Source: an uncultured Prochlorococcus sp. (lineage in GTDB: Bacteria > Cyanobacteriota > Cyanobacteriia > PCC-6307 > Cyanobiaceae). Taken from it: DNA of 64,000 nt. The first letter of the stretch is position 1; each line of letters opens with the position of its first letter. The stretch covers positions 8,636 through 72,635 of the forward strand of contig CACHEM010000004.1 in NCBI GenBank assembly GCA_902578845.1, given 5' to 3'. Of the stretch, positions 46,518 to 56,777 are shown piece by piece. The notes beneath the pieces are model-generated. The model had not been told where the DNA came from, searched no databases, and was given only the letters and a program-made list of their open reading frames with translations. A program made the translations under genes and the position numbers.

Positions 46518-47741
46518 TTGAATGTGATAAAAAAAATATATTTATTTATCTTAATTGTTCTTGTTTTAGTAACATCTCCTTTCTTAATAAGATATTTACT
46601 TGCAAATCAGAAAATAACTATTTTAAATAGTATTTATTTTAATTTCCCGGGAATAATTACTAAAAACAAAATATGTCCTACTTATGATGCTTTATTGAAT
46701 CAAACACTTGATGATTCTTTTAGTGTATCAATTATTAATAATAAAGGGGAAATAATAAGTTCCTACAATGAAAATGTTCCTAGGTTACCAGCATCTAATC
46801 AAAAACTATTCTCATCAGCTTATGTTTTAAGTAAATACAAATTAAATAATAATTTAAAAACTTCCTTATTTAAAAATAAAAACGATTATTATTTACAAGG
46901 TCAAGGTGATCCAGATCTTAATTATGAACATATAATCGAACTAATTTCAAATGTTAAAGAAAATAAAATTATTAACTTTAATATTGTAGAAATTGATTCA
47001 AAATTATATTGGCCTAATGGTTGGACAAATACTGATAAACTTTACGAATATGGATCTCCAATTACATCTCTTGCAATAGAAAGTAATCACAATAAATATG
47101 ATGATATTTATGCATTAAAAGATTTTATTAAAAATTATTTAAAAAATAAATTTCCAAATTCAAAAATATATATAAATTTTTTTGATTCAGAAAAAACTTT
47201 TTATTTAAAAAATATTAAAGAGATAAATAAAATATATTCAACTCCAATTCTTTCATTATTAAGTCTAACAAATTCTGAAAGCCATAATTTTACGGCTGAA
47301 TCTCTCTTTAAAAATGCCTCAAATACATGGAATGATAATAAGTATATAAAATTGAAAAGATGGCTTGAAAATAAAGGCCTCCCAGCAACTAACGCATACT
47401 TTGCAGATGCTAGTGGATTGTCTCGGAAAAATAAAATTACAACAAGGTTAGTTGTATTGTTTTTAGATAAAATGAGATATTTTAATGATTTTAAAGCTTA
47501 TCAATCTACACTTTCAATTACAGGAGTAAGAGGAACATTAGCTAAAAGATTTGTAAATAGTGAATTGTCTGGAAAGTTTATTGGTAAAACGGGGACTCTT
47601 TCAAATGTCTTTGCATTATCTGGCTTTTTATATAAAAATGAAAAGCCAATAATTATAAGCATTATCCAAAATTCTAATAAAATTGATAAAGAAAAAGCTT
47701 TTAAATTATTACGTGATCTTTATTACTTGAAATCTTGTTAA
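46518..47741 (+). CDS. dacB: PBP4-type D-alanyl-D-alanine carboxypeptidase
   Basis: A 407-residue class C penicillin-binding protein, which trims or cleaves peptidoglycan stem peptides. The active-site motifs are all present: SxxK at 93-96 (SNQK), SxN at 255-257 (SHN) and KTG at 357-359. An N-terminal hydrophobic segment at about 7-28 acts as signal or anchor. It is shorter than E. coli DacB (about 477 residues), mainly in the domain II/III inserts. The start is TTG at 46518; GTG two codons on is an alternative. It completes the dapF operon. Confidence 0.88.
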   Translation: MNVIKKIYLFILIVLVLVTSPFLIRYLLANQKITILNSIYFNFPGIITKNKICPTYDALLNQTLDDSFSVSIINNKGEIISSYNENVPRLPASNQKLFSSAYVLSKYKLNNNLKTSLFKNKNDYYLQGQGDPDLNYEHIIELISNVKENKIINFNIVEIDSKLYWPNGWTNTDKLYEYGSPITSLAIESNHNKYDDIYALKDFIKNYLKNKFPNSKIYINFFDSEKTFYLKNIKEINKIYSTPILSLLSLTNSESHNFTAESLFKNASNTWNDNKYIKLKRWLENKGLPATNAYFADASGLSRKNKITTRLVVLFLDKMRYFNDFKAYQSTLSITGVRGTLAKRFVNSELSGKFIGKTGTLSNVFALSGFLYKNEKPIIISIIQNSNKIDKEKAFKLLRDLYYLKSC

Positions 47742-47749
47742 TAAAAAAA

Positions 47750-48223
47750 TTATTTAAAATATTCTTTTAAATCCCTCTCAACAGAGGGGGGTACCATGTG
47801 ATTAATTTCACCACCAAATTTCGCAACTTCTTTTACTAAAGAACTACTAAGAAAACTATAATTTGTATTTGTCGATAAAAATATAGTTTCAATATCATTA
47901 TTAAGAGATTTATTTGTATGAGCAATCTGAAGTTCATACTCAAAATCACTCATTGCTCTCAAGCCTCTAAGAATAAGATTAGCTTTTAGATCATTTGCAC
48001 AATCAACAGTTAGACCAGAATAAGAAATAACTTCAATATTAGGTAAATGAGAAAGAGAATTTTTTATTTGAATTATTCTTCTTTCAAGATTAAATGTTGG
48101 TGTTTTAGAAGTATTTTCTAAAACAGCAACTACTAGATTGCCAAATATTTTTTCAGCCCTTTCTATTAAATCAAGATGCCCATTTGTTAAAGGATCAAAT
48201 GTACCTGGATAAAGAATTTTCAT
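47750..48223 (-). CDS. coaD: Phosphopantetheine adenylyltransferase
   Basis: CoaD makes dephospho-CoA from 4'-phosphopantetheine and ATP. The 157-residue hexameric-type enzyme has [17 protein letters not shown] at 4-20, with the T/HxGH nucleotidyltransferase motif TNGH at 13-16, [15 protein letters not shown] near 81-95, and the SSSLVKEVA loop near 127-135. It is convergent with dacB across 8 bases and divergent from the flavin reductase gene. Confidence 0.95.
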   Translation of the reverse strand: MKILYPGTFDPLTNGHLDLIERAEKIFGNLVVAVLENTSKTPTFNLERRIIQIKNSLSHLPNIEVISYSGLTVDCANDLKANLILRGLRAMSDFEYELQIAHTNKSLNNDIETIFLSTNTNYSFLSSSLVKEVAKFGGEINHMVPPSVERDLKEYFK

Positions 48224-48282
48224 GAATTTATTATGATCGAATAAGAAATTTAGTTAAAATAAGATTATTAGATAAATCAATT

Positions 48283-48771
48283 ATGACATTAAATCTAGAA
48301 GCAAAAAAAATCTTATTAAGAAAAATACCTCACGGATTATTTATTTGTGGCGTTAGAGACGAGGATAAAAATGAAGTGAATGGATTTACTGCAAGTTGGG
48401 TGACTCAAGGTTCTTTCACCCCACCATTAGTTGTAATGGCTGTTAGAGCAGAGGGTTCTAGTCATGAAATAATAAAGTCAACCAATAAGTTCTCATTAAA
48501 TGTGCTCAAAAGTGATCAAAAGGATCTAGCAGCTGTTTTCTTTAAACCTCAAAAAGCATTAGGTGGTAGATTTGAATCTGTTGAATTTAATTTAGGTGAG
48601 CTTGGATTGCCTATTTTAGTTGATAGTGTTGGTGGAGTTGAATGTAATGTTGTTGGAAGTGTTATGCATGGAGACCATACCGTTTTTGTAGGAGAGGTTC
48701 AATCTGCTTATCTGAATAATGATGTTGACTCACTAAATTTATCTTCAACTGGCTGGAATTATGGAGGTTAA
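48283..48771 (+). CDS. Flavin reductase-domain protein
   Basis: A 162-residue flavin-binding protein of the flavin-reductase-like (FMN-binding split barrel) family: IPHGLFICGVRDEDKNEVNGF near 15-35, ASWVTQGSFTPPLVVMAVR near 38-56, and HGDHTVFVGEV near 129-139. Similar domains occur C-terminal in cyanobacterial flavodiiron proteins; here it is stand-alone. It probably transfers electrons from NAD(P)H to free or bound flavin, with unknown partner. uvrC starts 9 bases later. Confidence 0.88.
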   Translation: MTLNLEAKKILLRKIPHGLFICGVRDEDKNEVNGFTASWVTQGSFTPPLVVMAVRAEGSSHEIIKSTNKFSLNVLKSDQKDLAAVFFKPQKALGGRFESVEFNLGELGLPILVDSVGGVECNVVGSVMHGDHTVFVGEVQSAYLNNDVDSLNLSSTGWNYGG

Positions 48772-48780
48772 CCATTATAA

Positions 48781-50739
48781 ATGAGTAATTCCTCTATCGA
48801 AAAAATAGATAACAAATATAATTTTAAAATTGAATATAAATTAATTAATAATAAGGAGTTATTAAAATCAAGATTATCCGAAATTCCAAAGTCATCTGGT
48901 TGTTATCTTTTTAAAGATATTGATAGTAACTTACTTTATATCGGTAAATCTAAAAAACTACGCAGTAGAGTTAGTAGTTATTTCAACAATTATTCAGATT
49001 TAACACCCCGATTAAGTTTGATGGTTCGTCAAATAACTGAAATTGAAATAATAGTCACAGATAGCGAATATGAAGCATTAAATTTAGAGTCAAATTTAAT
49101 TAAAACAAACAAACCATACTTTAATATTCTTTTAAAGGATGATAAGAAATATCCATATCTTTGTATAACTTGGAGTGAAAAATATCCTCGAATATTTATT
49201 ACAAGAAGAAGAAGAAATAGAAATAATTTAGATAGATATTATGGACCTTATGTTGATGTCGGATTATTAAGGAAAACATTATTTACGATAAAAAAAATAT
49301 TTCCACTTAGACAAAGACCAAGGCCAGTTTATAAAGATAGAACTTGTTTAAATTATTCAATAGGAAGATGTCCAGGTGTTTGCCAAGAAGTTATATCATC
49401 TGAAGATTATAAAAAAATAATGAAACAAGTATCTATGATATTTCAGGGAAGAAATGATGACTTAGAAATATTTTTACAAAAAAAAATGCTGCAATTTTCA
49501 AATGATTTAGATTATGAGAATGCAGCAAAAATAAGGGACCAAATTTCAGGTTTAAAATTATTAACTGAATCACAAAAAATATCAATACCAGATTCTTCAA
49601 TTAATAGAGATATCTTTGGAATAGTTTCAGAAAAAAGTGTAGCTAGTATACAAATTTTCCAAATGAGATCTGGTAAGCTCATTGGGAGAATTGGCTATAG
49701 TCAAAAATTAAATAATGAAGATGAAAATCTTATTTTACAAAAGATATTAGAAGAGCATTATATGAATGTTGAAGCTGTAGAAATACCATCAGAAATTCTT
49801 ATTCAATATAAACTTCCAAAACAAGCAACCATAGAGGATTGGTTAACGGAGCTAAGAAAAAAGAAAGTAAAAATCTTAATCCCAAAAAGAAATAAAAAAC
49901 ATGAAACTGTAGAAATGGTTTTAAAAAATGCGAAATTGGAATTAGATAGAATATTAAATGGGATACAAGATAATGAATCATCAATTGAGGATCTTGCCCA
50001 GATACTTGAATTAAGCGAACAACCTAAAAGAATTGAAGGTTATGATATAAGCCATATTCAAGGTAGTGACCCTGTAGCATCACAAGTGGTTTTTATTGAT
50101 GGGATTCCTTCTAAACAGCATTATAGGAAATATAAAATTAAAGATCCAAACGTTTTTGTGGGACATAGTGATGATTTTGCTTCGATATATGAAGTAATAC
50201 ATAGAAGGTTTAAAAAATGGTCAAGATTTAAAACAAGCGGAGGGGATTTTTCAATATTAAATGATAAAACGAATAGTAAATTAGACAATGAATTGCTATC
50301 AGATTGGCCTGATTTAATAATGATTGATGGAGGAAAAGGACAGTTAAATGCAGCTATTAAAGCACTAAAAGAATTAAATCTTGAGGAAGAAGTAACTATA
50401 TGTTCATTAGCAAAAAAAAATGAAGAAATATTTATTCCAGGATTTACTAAGTCTCTTGATACTGATGAAAATCAAAAAGGAGTTCTTCTATTAAGAAGGG
50501 TAAGAGATGAAGCTCATAGATTTGCATTATCTTTTCATAGAGACAAAAGATCTAAGAGAATGAATAGATCTCAATTGTCCCAAATCAGTGGATTAGGACC
50601 ATCAAGAATAAGAGAATTGCTTGAGCATTTTAAATCAATAGACGCGATAAGAATAGCTAGTAAAGAGGATTTATCAAAAGTTAAAGGACTTGGAAAAAAT
50701 TCAGTAAATGATATATATGAATATTTTAACGAGTTATAA
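48781..50739 (+). CDS. uvrC: Excinuclease ABC subunit C
   Basis: UvrC makes both incisions in nucleotide excision repair. The 652-residue protein has the GIY-YIG nuclease at about 35-120 (GCYLFKDIDSNLLYIGKSKK), the UvrB-interacting UVR motif near 240-275 (LDYENAAKIRDQI), the RNase H-like second nuclease with GYDISHIQGSDPVASQVVF and MIDGGKGQL, and a tandem helix-hairpin-helix at the C-terminus (ISGLGPSRIRELL, VKGLGKNSVNDI). An N-terminal extension of about 25 residues precedes the nuclease. UvrA and UvrB are not in the window. Confidence 0.97.
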   Translation: MSNSSIEKIDNKYNFKIEYKLINNKELLKSRLSEIPKSSGCYLFKDIDSNLLYIGKSKKLRSRVSSYFNNYSDLTPRLSLMVRQITEIEIIVTDSEYEALNLESNLIKTNKPYFNILLKDDKKYPYLCITWSEKYPRIFITRRRRNRNNLDRYYGPYVDVGLLRKTLFTIKKIFPLRQRPRPVYKDRTCLNYSIGRCPGVCQEVISSEDYKKIMKQVSMIFQGRNDDLEIFLQKKMLQFSNDLDYENAAKIRDQISGLKLLTESQKISIPDSSINRDIFGIVSEKSVASIQIFQMRSGKLIGRIGYSQKLNNEDENLILQKILEEHYMNVEAVEIPSEILIQYKLPKQATIEDWLTELRKKKVKILIPKRNKKHETVEMVLKNAKLELDRILNGIQDNESSIEDLAQILELSEQPKRIEGYDISHIQGSDPVASQVVFIDGIPSKQHYRKYKIKDPNVFVGHSDDFASIYEVIHRRFKKWSRFKTSGGDFSILNDKTNSKLDNELLSDWPDLIMIDGGKGQLNAAIKALKELNLEEEVTICSLAKKNEEIFIPGFTKSLDTDENQKGVLLLRRVRDEAHRFALSFHRDKRSKRMNRSQLSQISGLGPSRIRELLEHFKSIDAIRIASKEDLSKVKGLGKNSVNDIYEYFNEL

Positions 50740-50826
50740 ATATTAATTAATTTTTGAAAAATAGATTTCTTGATATTGTTAAATATAACTATATTAAAAA
50801 TATATATTTTAAATTAATCTATTAAT

Positions 50827-51393
50827 TTGGCAGCTGAAGCATATCTCTGGTTTAAATCACTGCACATTATTGGTGTAATCGTTTGGTTTGCGGGACTTTT
50901 TTATTTAGTAAGACTTTTTATATATCATGAAGAATCTAAAAATATGGATAATGAATTAAAAATTGCCTTTAATAAACAATACACCTTGATGGAAAAAAGG
51001 CTGGCGAATATAATCACAACACCTGGGATGATATTAGCTTTAAGTATGGCCATTTGCATGGTTATTATGCAACCAAGTTGGTTAAGTGAGAAGTGGTTGC
51101 AAATTAAAATTTCTTTTGTTTTAGCATTAGTAATTTATCATTCTTATTGTTATAAAATAATGTATTCATTACAAAATGCTACTTCAACCATTTCAGCAAA
51201 AAACCTTAGATTATTAAATGAATTGCCTACTTTATTATTATTTATAATTGTACTTTTAGTTATTTTTAAAAATAATTTTCCAACTAGTGTTGCTACATGG
51301 AGCGTAGTTGGACTAATTATTTTCATGTTGGCTTCAATACAATTATATGCAAAGATTAGAAAGAAAAATGAGAATTCATTAAGTAATGAATAG
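50827..51393 (+). CDS. hemJ: Protoporphyrinogen oxidase HemJ
   Basis: HemJ is the heme-containing membrane protein that oxidises protoporphyrinogen IX in most cyanobacteria. The 188-residue protein has about five hydrophobic segments and the HemJ/UPF0093 phrases WFKSLHIIGVIVWFAGLFYL (His13, a likely heme ligand), RLANIITTPGMILAL and WLQIKISFVLALVIYHSYC. The start is TTG at 50827, which aligns the N-terminus with the family; no ATG suits. It overlaps the PHP gene by 8 bases. With GUN4 at 7.7 kb it is a second tetrapyrrole gene in the window. Confidence 0.9.
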   Translation: MAAEAYLWFKSLHIIGVIVWFAGLFYLVRLFIYHEESKNMDNELKIAFNKQYTLMEKRLANIITTPGMILALSMAICMVIMQPSWLSEKWLQIKISFVLALVIYHSYCYKIMYSLQNATSTISAKNLRLLNELPTLLLFIIVLLVIFKNNFPTSVATWSVVGLIIFMLASIQLYAKIRKKNENSLSNE

Positions 51394-52033
51394 GGAAGAC
51401 TTAGTAAAATTAACTTCCAATATTAATAAAAATAGTTGTCCTAAAAATATTAATTTTCACTGTCATACAAAATTTAGTGATGGAAGTCTAGAACCATACG
51501 AACTTTTAGAACAAGCTTATAAAAATAACTTGAAATTTTTATCAATAACCGATCATCATACAATTAAAGCTCATGAATATATAAAAAAAAATAATATACT
51601 CAAAAATTATCCTAAAGATTCTTTTACATTAATCTCGGGAATAGAAATTAATTGTTTGATTCTAGGATGTTTAGTACATGTAATTGGATTGGGAATAGAT
51701 ATAAAAAGTAAATACCTAAATCCCTACATCCTTGGAGAGTCTCCAATAGGTAATGATTTAAATATTAAATCAGTTATTAAAGCAATAAATTTAGCTGGTG
51801 GTTTATCATTTCTTGCACATCCAGCGAGATACAGGATTCCCTTTTATAAATTAATTCCAGAGGCCAAAATACAAGGTATTGATGGAATAGAGGTTTGGTA
51901 CGATTATGAACTTAATGAAGTATGGAATCCTAGTTTATTTGTATGTTCAGAAATAGATAAATTGGCAGATAAATATTCAATGCTAAAAACATGCGGAACA
52001 GATAGTCATGGACTTTCGCTTTTAGGTAGATAA
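51386..52033 (+). CDS. PHP-domain metal-dependent phosphoesterase (TrpH/YciV-like)
   Basis: A 215-residue PHP-family protein with the metal ligands arranged as in TrpH/RNase AM: FHCHTKFSDGS at 24-34, ITDHHTIKAHEY near 54-65, FLAHPARY near 143-150, and the C-terminal GTDSHG near 207-212. Relatives degrade short oligonucleotides or 3',5'-bisphosphates. It is shorter than E. coli YciV (about 290 residues) but keeps all the metal motifs. It overlaps hemJ by 8 bases and is convergent with cobN, 1 base apart. Confidence 0.85.
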   Translation: MNREDLVKLTSNINKNSCPKNINFHCHTKFSDGSLEPYELLEQAYKNNLKFLSITDHHTIKAHEYIKKNNILKNYPKDSFTLISGIEINCLILGCLVHVIGLGIDIKSKYLNPYILGESPIGNDLNIKSVIKAINLAGGLSFLAHPARYRIPFYKLIPEAKIQGIDGIEVWYDYELNEVWNPSLFVCSEIDKLADKYSMLKTCGTDSHGLSLLGR

Positions 52034-52034
52034 T

Positions 52035-55000
52035 TCAGAATTCGTTTTTTTCAATTATTGAATCAGTATTAATAATAATGTTCTTTAAATTTTCAATGAC
52101 ATCTGATGAACAATTCTTCCACATTTTTCTATTGACAATTTCAAGAAATCTTTGTGCAATATCTCTTAAAGCCCATGGATTATTCTCTAGAAAGAAATTC
52201 CTAAGATCCAGATCACATAACCATGATTTATAAACTTCCTCATAACACCAATCTGAGACAACTTCAGTAGAAGCATCAAAAGCATATAAATAATCTAGTG
52301 TCGCTGAAAATTCAAACGCTCCTTTATAACCATTATCCTTCATTCCATTTATCCATTTAGGGTTAAGTATTCTTGATATAACAACTTTATTAATTTCATC
52401 TTGTAATTTTGAAATTGTAGATAATCCAAATTTTGATAAATCACCATGATACATTTCAGGTAATTTACCGCTTAATTTTTTTATTGCTGAAGATAATCCA
52501 CCCTGAAACTGATAATAATCATCAGAATCTAAAATATCATGTTCCTTATTGTCTTGATTATGAACAACTAACTGCACTTTTTTAAGAGCATTTTTTAATG
52601 ATTTTTTATCTTCTATAGGTTCAAGATTATCACTGTAAATCCACTTACTCCAATTAAGAAAAGATTCTCCAAAATCATCAATATTTTCCCAATTAGAATT
52701 TGAAATTAGTTCTTGCAGACCAGCTCCATATGAACCTGGCGCTGACCCAAATATACGATTAATTGCATCACCATCCTTTGATGCCGCAGCAAGAGGGTTA
52801 AATTTATCATCCTCATTAAGATTAGAAACAAGATTTATTGCTTTAGAAGTTAATTTAATTAATTGTGGAAATGCATCTCTAAACATTCCCGAAATTCTTA
52901 AAGTAACATCAACTCTTGGTCTTTCGAGAACAGATAAAGGAATGATTTCTAGATCAACTACTCTTCTCGAAGGACCATCCCAAATAGGCTGTACTCCTAA
53001 TAAATATAGTATTTGACAAATGTCTTCACCACCATTTCTCATTGTGGATGTAGCCCATACAGATATTGCTATATTTTTTAAATCTTCTCCATTATCTTGT
53101 TTGTATAAATTAAGTATTTGTGAAGCGGACTGACAACCAACACTCCATGCTGATTCAGTTGGCAGTCCTCTCGAATCTACTGAAAAGAAATTTTTACCAG
53201 TGGGTAAAGTTTCAGTTTTACCTCTCGTAGGGGCTCCAGATGGACCACTTTTTACATATTGTCCATTTAATGAATTAATAAATGATAATTTCTCATTATA
53301 TGAAGAATTAATGATTGGATATAGAATCTCTTTTTTTAATAATAAAAAATACTTATTATGTTTTTTTTCATTAAAGAAATAGTCTATTATTTTCTGATTT
53401 TTATATTTTTCTAGTTTTTTTATATTGGTATTCTTTTTGTAAAAAAACAAATATATTAAATACTTTGCTTGTTGTTCCAAAAAATCAATAGCCATTCTAA
53501 AGTTTAAAATGTTTTTGTTGGAAAAAATCAATAATATTTTTTTATCCTTTTCACTTAACATTTGATCATATTGATTTGTCCAAGGATTCAAATCTAGTTT
53601 TAAATGTTTTGCTATATATTGAATAACACCAATTCTGTTGGCATTTGGTACTCTAGCAATACACAAGAATAAATTTATTTCATTAATGTCATTCTCCCTA
53701 CTGCCAAAAATATGCAAACCTGTCCTAATTTGAGATTCTTTAATTTTGCAAAGAAAAGAATCAATTTCTTCTATTTGATTATTTTTATTCTTTAAAGTAA
53801 TTTCGCTAAAATCTTTTTTAATTAATTCAAAAATGTAATTTTCTATTATTTCAATCCGATTAGAATTTAATAATTTTGCTTCAAAATATTCGTCTAAATA
53901 ATTTTCTAATATTGAATATTTTCCATATAATTCTGACCTATCCAAAGGAGGGGTTAAATGATCAATAATTGTTGCAGCAGTTCTTCTTTTTGCTTGGGAT
54001 CCTTCTCCTGGATCATTTACGATAAAGGGATATATGTTTGGTATTGCTGGACAAATAATATTTGGAAAACATTTATTGCTGAGACCTATAGATTTACCAG
54101 GTAACCATTCAACAGTCCCATGTTTACCAATATGGCACATAGCATTTGCATTAAAAACTTTTTCAATCCAAAAATATTGTGCTAAATATCTATGGGGAGG
54201 TGGAAGATCGGGAGAATGAATATCTCTATCAGTGAAAGCATCATAACCTCGTTGAGGTTGAATCAATAATGTTATTTTTCCAAATCTAATACCATTTATT
54301 GAGAAGCCTTTATTATCTAGATCGATCGCATCAGATGGTGTACCCCAACGACTAACAATAATATTTTTGGGATCAAGTTCTAAATAATTCCAATATTTTA
54401 AATATTCACTAAGTGGTAAGTAATCTAATGGTTTATTATTTTGAGATTCAATATCATTAGTTCTAGTTTTTATAAGCATTGACATTAATTCCGAAGAATC
54501 TTGAGGATAATTACAAGATCCAAGGTCATAACCTTCTTCTTTTAACCAATTAAGAATATTTATTATAGAAGATGGTGTATTTAGACCAACGCCATTACCG
54601 ATTCTTCCGTTCTTTACTGGATAATTACTTATTACTAAACAAATTCTTTTATCAAAATTATTAAGTTTCTGAAGTTTAACATAATTTGTTGCAAATTTTG
54701 AAATCCATTGAATACCTACTTGATCAGCTTTGTAACTAGTAATTTCACTATATAGTGTATTTTTCTTAGAAATTATTTCTTTAAATGCTGAAGGACAGGT
54801 AGTAATTCTTCCATCAAATTCAGGAATAATTATTTGCATTAATAAATCAGATGAATTCATTCCAATAGATGAATTTAACCACTTTTTTCTTGATCTATTA
54901 GAAGAAAGAAGCTGTAAAATTGGAATTTTAAGAGAAGTAAAAATATTTGTTGAATTTTCAATTAAATCATTATTTTTGATTTGAGATGAAGAAAATGAAG

Positions 55001-55772
55001 TTGTGGTAATTATTAGTTTAATATCTTCTTTTTTAAAAATGTCTATTAATTTCTTCTGAATAATATGATCTTTTAGTGTTGAAATAAAAAATGTTTTAGG
55101 AGATAATCCGGATTTTCTTAATTGCAAGTTAAGTTTTTCGTTTACTTCAATTTCATTAGCCAAAAAAAGTGATTTATAGGATATTATTCCTATCTTTTCG
55201 CCTTTTTCATTTTTCCAATCATATAAATAGGGATCTGCATAAAAAGTGATATTCAAAAAATCAGCAGGAATTAATTTTTCATCTAAAACTAAATAATTTA
55301 AACAATTAAGAAACTTTCTATAATTATCCAGTCCTCCAGATCTTAGTAATCTAGATATATTTAATGCAATATTTTTATCTATACTACTTATTTCACATAA
55401 TGAAATTTCCTGATCAATGGTACCTGATAGGATTACTAACTTCCTTTTTTTATTAACTGCTTGCCAATTTAAAAGTTGTTCAATTCCATAGTTCCATGTA
55501 CCTTTATCTCCAAATATTCTAAGTACGACAACTTTTGCATAATTTATTGTTTTTAATAAATAATTATCTATTTGAGCTGAGGAATTTAAATTAGAAATTT
55601 CTAAAGCTCTTATATTATTTTTTAATGAAGCAAATTCTTCTTCTAACAATAAGTTTGATATAAGATTTAAATCAGCCTTGACACTTGTTATAAAAATAAA
55701 ATCCGCAGCTGGTTGCTCAATTAAATCATCCTTATTCTTTTCATTTCCTGCTATATTTAATATCCTGTGCAT
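52035..55772 (-). CDS. cobN: Cobaltochelatase subunit CobN
   Basis: CobN is the large porphyrin/corrin-binding subunit that inserts cobalt into hydrogenobyrinate a,c-diamide in aerobic cobalamin synthesis. The 1245-residue protein has the CobN/Mg-chelatase signatures: GKHGTVEWLPGKSIGLS near 555-571, the YPFIVNDPGEGSQAKRRT segment, and the NGQYVKSGPSGAPTRGKTETLPTGKNF area and later DVTLRISGMFRDAFPQL. Chelatase subunit H of chlorophyll synthesis (ChlH) is the close alternative, but is longer. The cobamide-dependent metH nearby fits cobalamin use. Confidence 0.92.
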   Translation of the reverse strand: MHRILNIAGNEKNKDDLIEQPAADFIFITSVKADLNLISNLLLEEEFASLKNNIRALEISNLNSSAQIDNYLLKTINYAKVVVLRIFGDKGTWNYGIEQLLNWQAVNKKRKLVILSGTIDQEISLCEISSIDKNIALNISRLLRSGGLDNYRKFLNCLNYLVLDEKLIPADFLNITFYADPYLYDWKNEKGEKIGIISYKSLFLANEIEVNEKLNLQLRKSGLSPKTFFISTLKDHIIQKKLIDIFKKEDIKLIITTTSFSSSQIKNNDLIENSTNIFTSLKIPILQLLSSNRSRKKWLNSSIGMNSSDLLMQIIIPEFDGRITTCPSAFKEIISKKNTLYSEITSYKADQVGIQWISKFATNYVKLQKLNNFDKRICLVISNYPVKNGRIGNGVGLNTPSSIINILNWLKEEGYDLGSCNYPQDSSELMSMLIKTRTNDIESQNNKPLDYLPLSEYLKYWNYLELDPKNIIVSRWGTPSDAIDLDNKGFSINGIRFGKITLLIQPQRGYDAFTDRDIHSPDLPPPHRYLAQYFWIEKVFNANAMCHIGKHGTVEWLPGKSIGLSNKCFPNIICPAIPNIYPFIVNDPGEGSQAKRRTAATIIDHLTPPLDRSELYGKYSILENYLDEYFEAKLLNSNRIEIIENYIFELIKKDFSEITLKNKNNQIEEIDSFLCKIKESQIRTGLHIFGSRENDINEINLFLCIARVPNANRIGVIQYIAKHLKLDLNPWTNQYDQMLSEKDKKILLIFSNKNILNFRMAIDFLEQQAKYLIYLFFYKKNTNIKKLEKYKNQKIIDYFFNEKKHNKYFLLLKKEILYPIINSSYNEKLSFINSLNGQYVKSGPSGAPTRGKTETLPTGKNFFSVDSRGLPTESAWSVGCQSASQILNLYKQDNGEDLKNIAISVWATSTMRNGGEDICQILYLLGVQPIWDGPSRRVVDLEIIPLSVLERPRVDVTLRISGMFRDAFPQLIKLTSKAINLVSNLNEDDKFNPLAAASKDGDAINRIFGSAPGSYGAGLQELISNSNWENIDDFGESFLNWSKWIYSDNLEPIEDKKSLKNALKKVQLVVHNQDNKEHDILDSDDYYQFQGGLSSAIKKLSGKLPEMYHGDLSKFGLSTISKLQDEINKVVISRILNPKWINGMKDNGYKGAFEFSATLDYLYAFDASTEVVSDWCYEEVYKSWLCDLDLRNFFLENNPWALRDIAQRFLEIVNRKMWKNCSSDVIENLKNIIINTDSIIEKNEF

Positions 55773-55844
55773 TTTTATATATAAATAAGGTTTAGAATAC
55801 GTAAGTAGGATAAAACAAGTTTACCTTAATTAAATAAATTAAAT

Positions 55845-56759
55845 ATGCATGAATTTCTTCCATACGCCTGGTTCGAAGGTAAATGTATTCCATTTAAAGA
55901 AGCAAAAATATCAATAGCTACTCATGCACTACATTACGGTACTGCTGCATTTGGAGGAATGCGAGCGATACCTAACCCAACAAACAAAGAAGAATTCCTT
56001 TTGTTTAGAACTGATAAACATATAAAAAGATTATCTCAAAGTGCAAAGCTACTCTTAACTGAATTTTCTGAAGAATATATTTTTAAAGCCTTAGAAGAAG
56101 TTATAAAAAGAAATAAGCCAGAAAAACCTATTTATATAAGACCATTTGTTTATACAAGCGATTTAGGTATAGCGCCTAGGTTACACAATATTGAAACAGA
56201 TTTCTTTATTTATTGTATTGAACTAGGAGATTATCTATCACCAGATGGTGTTTCTTGTAGAATGAGTAGTTGGACAAGACAAGAAGATAGATCTCTCCCC
56301 TTAAGAGGAAAAATAAGTGGAGCATATATTACTAGTTCATTAGCCAAAACAGAAGCTAGTTTATCGGGTTTTGATGAAGCTCTGCTATTAAATTCAAGTG
56401 GTAAGGTGAGCGAAGCTAGTGGTATGAATTTATTTATTGTAAGGAATGGAGACTTAATCACTCCTGGTGTTGATCAAGATATCCTTGAGGGCATTACTAG
56501 AGCTAGTGTAATTGAATTAGCAAAATCATTTGATATAAATGTAATTGAGAGGCCTGTTGATAAAACAGAATTATTAATAGCAGATGAAGTTTTTCTAACT
56601 GGTACAGCAGCAAAAATTACACCAGTTAAAAAAATTGAATCAACTGAATTAAATGTTGAAAGACCAATAATGAATAAATTAAAAAGTAAGCTTATAGAAA
56701 TAACAGAAGGTCGTTCTCAAGACTATGATAATTGGGTAACAAGAATTTCACTAAAATAA
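55845..56759 (+). CDS. ilvE: Branched-chain amino acid aminotransferase
   Basis: IlvE makes Ile, Leu and Val from 2-oxo acids with glutamate. The 304-residue fold-type IV PLP enzyme has THALHYGTAAFGGMRAI near 26-42, the PLP lysine at Lys156 in RGKISGAY, DEALLLNSSGKVSEASGMN near 177-195, and LTGTAAKITPVKKI near 250-263. It precedes metH by 18 bases. Its pathway partner ilvA is at 22.0-23.5 kb. Confidence 0.95.
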   Translation: MHEFLPYAWFEGKCIPFKEAKISIATHALHYGTAAFGGMRAIPNPTNKEEFLLFRTDKHIKRLSQSAKLLLTEFSEEYIFKALEEVIKRNKPEKPIYIRPFVYTSDLGIAPRLHNIETDFFIYCIELGDYLSPDGVSCRMSSWTRQEDRSLPLRGKISGAYITSSLAKTEASLSGFDEALLLNSSGKVSEASGMNLFIVRNGDLITPGVDQDILEGITRASVIELAKSFDINVIERPVDKTELLIADEVFLTGTAAKITPVKKIESTELNVERPIMNKLKSKLIEITEGRSQDYDNWVTRISLK

Positions 56760-56777
56760 ATTTATTTTTACCTAAAA

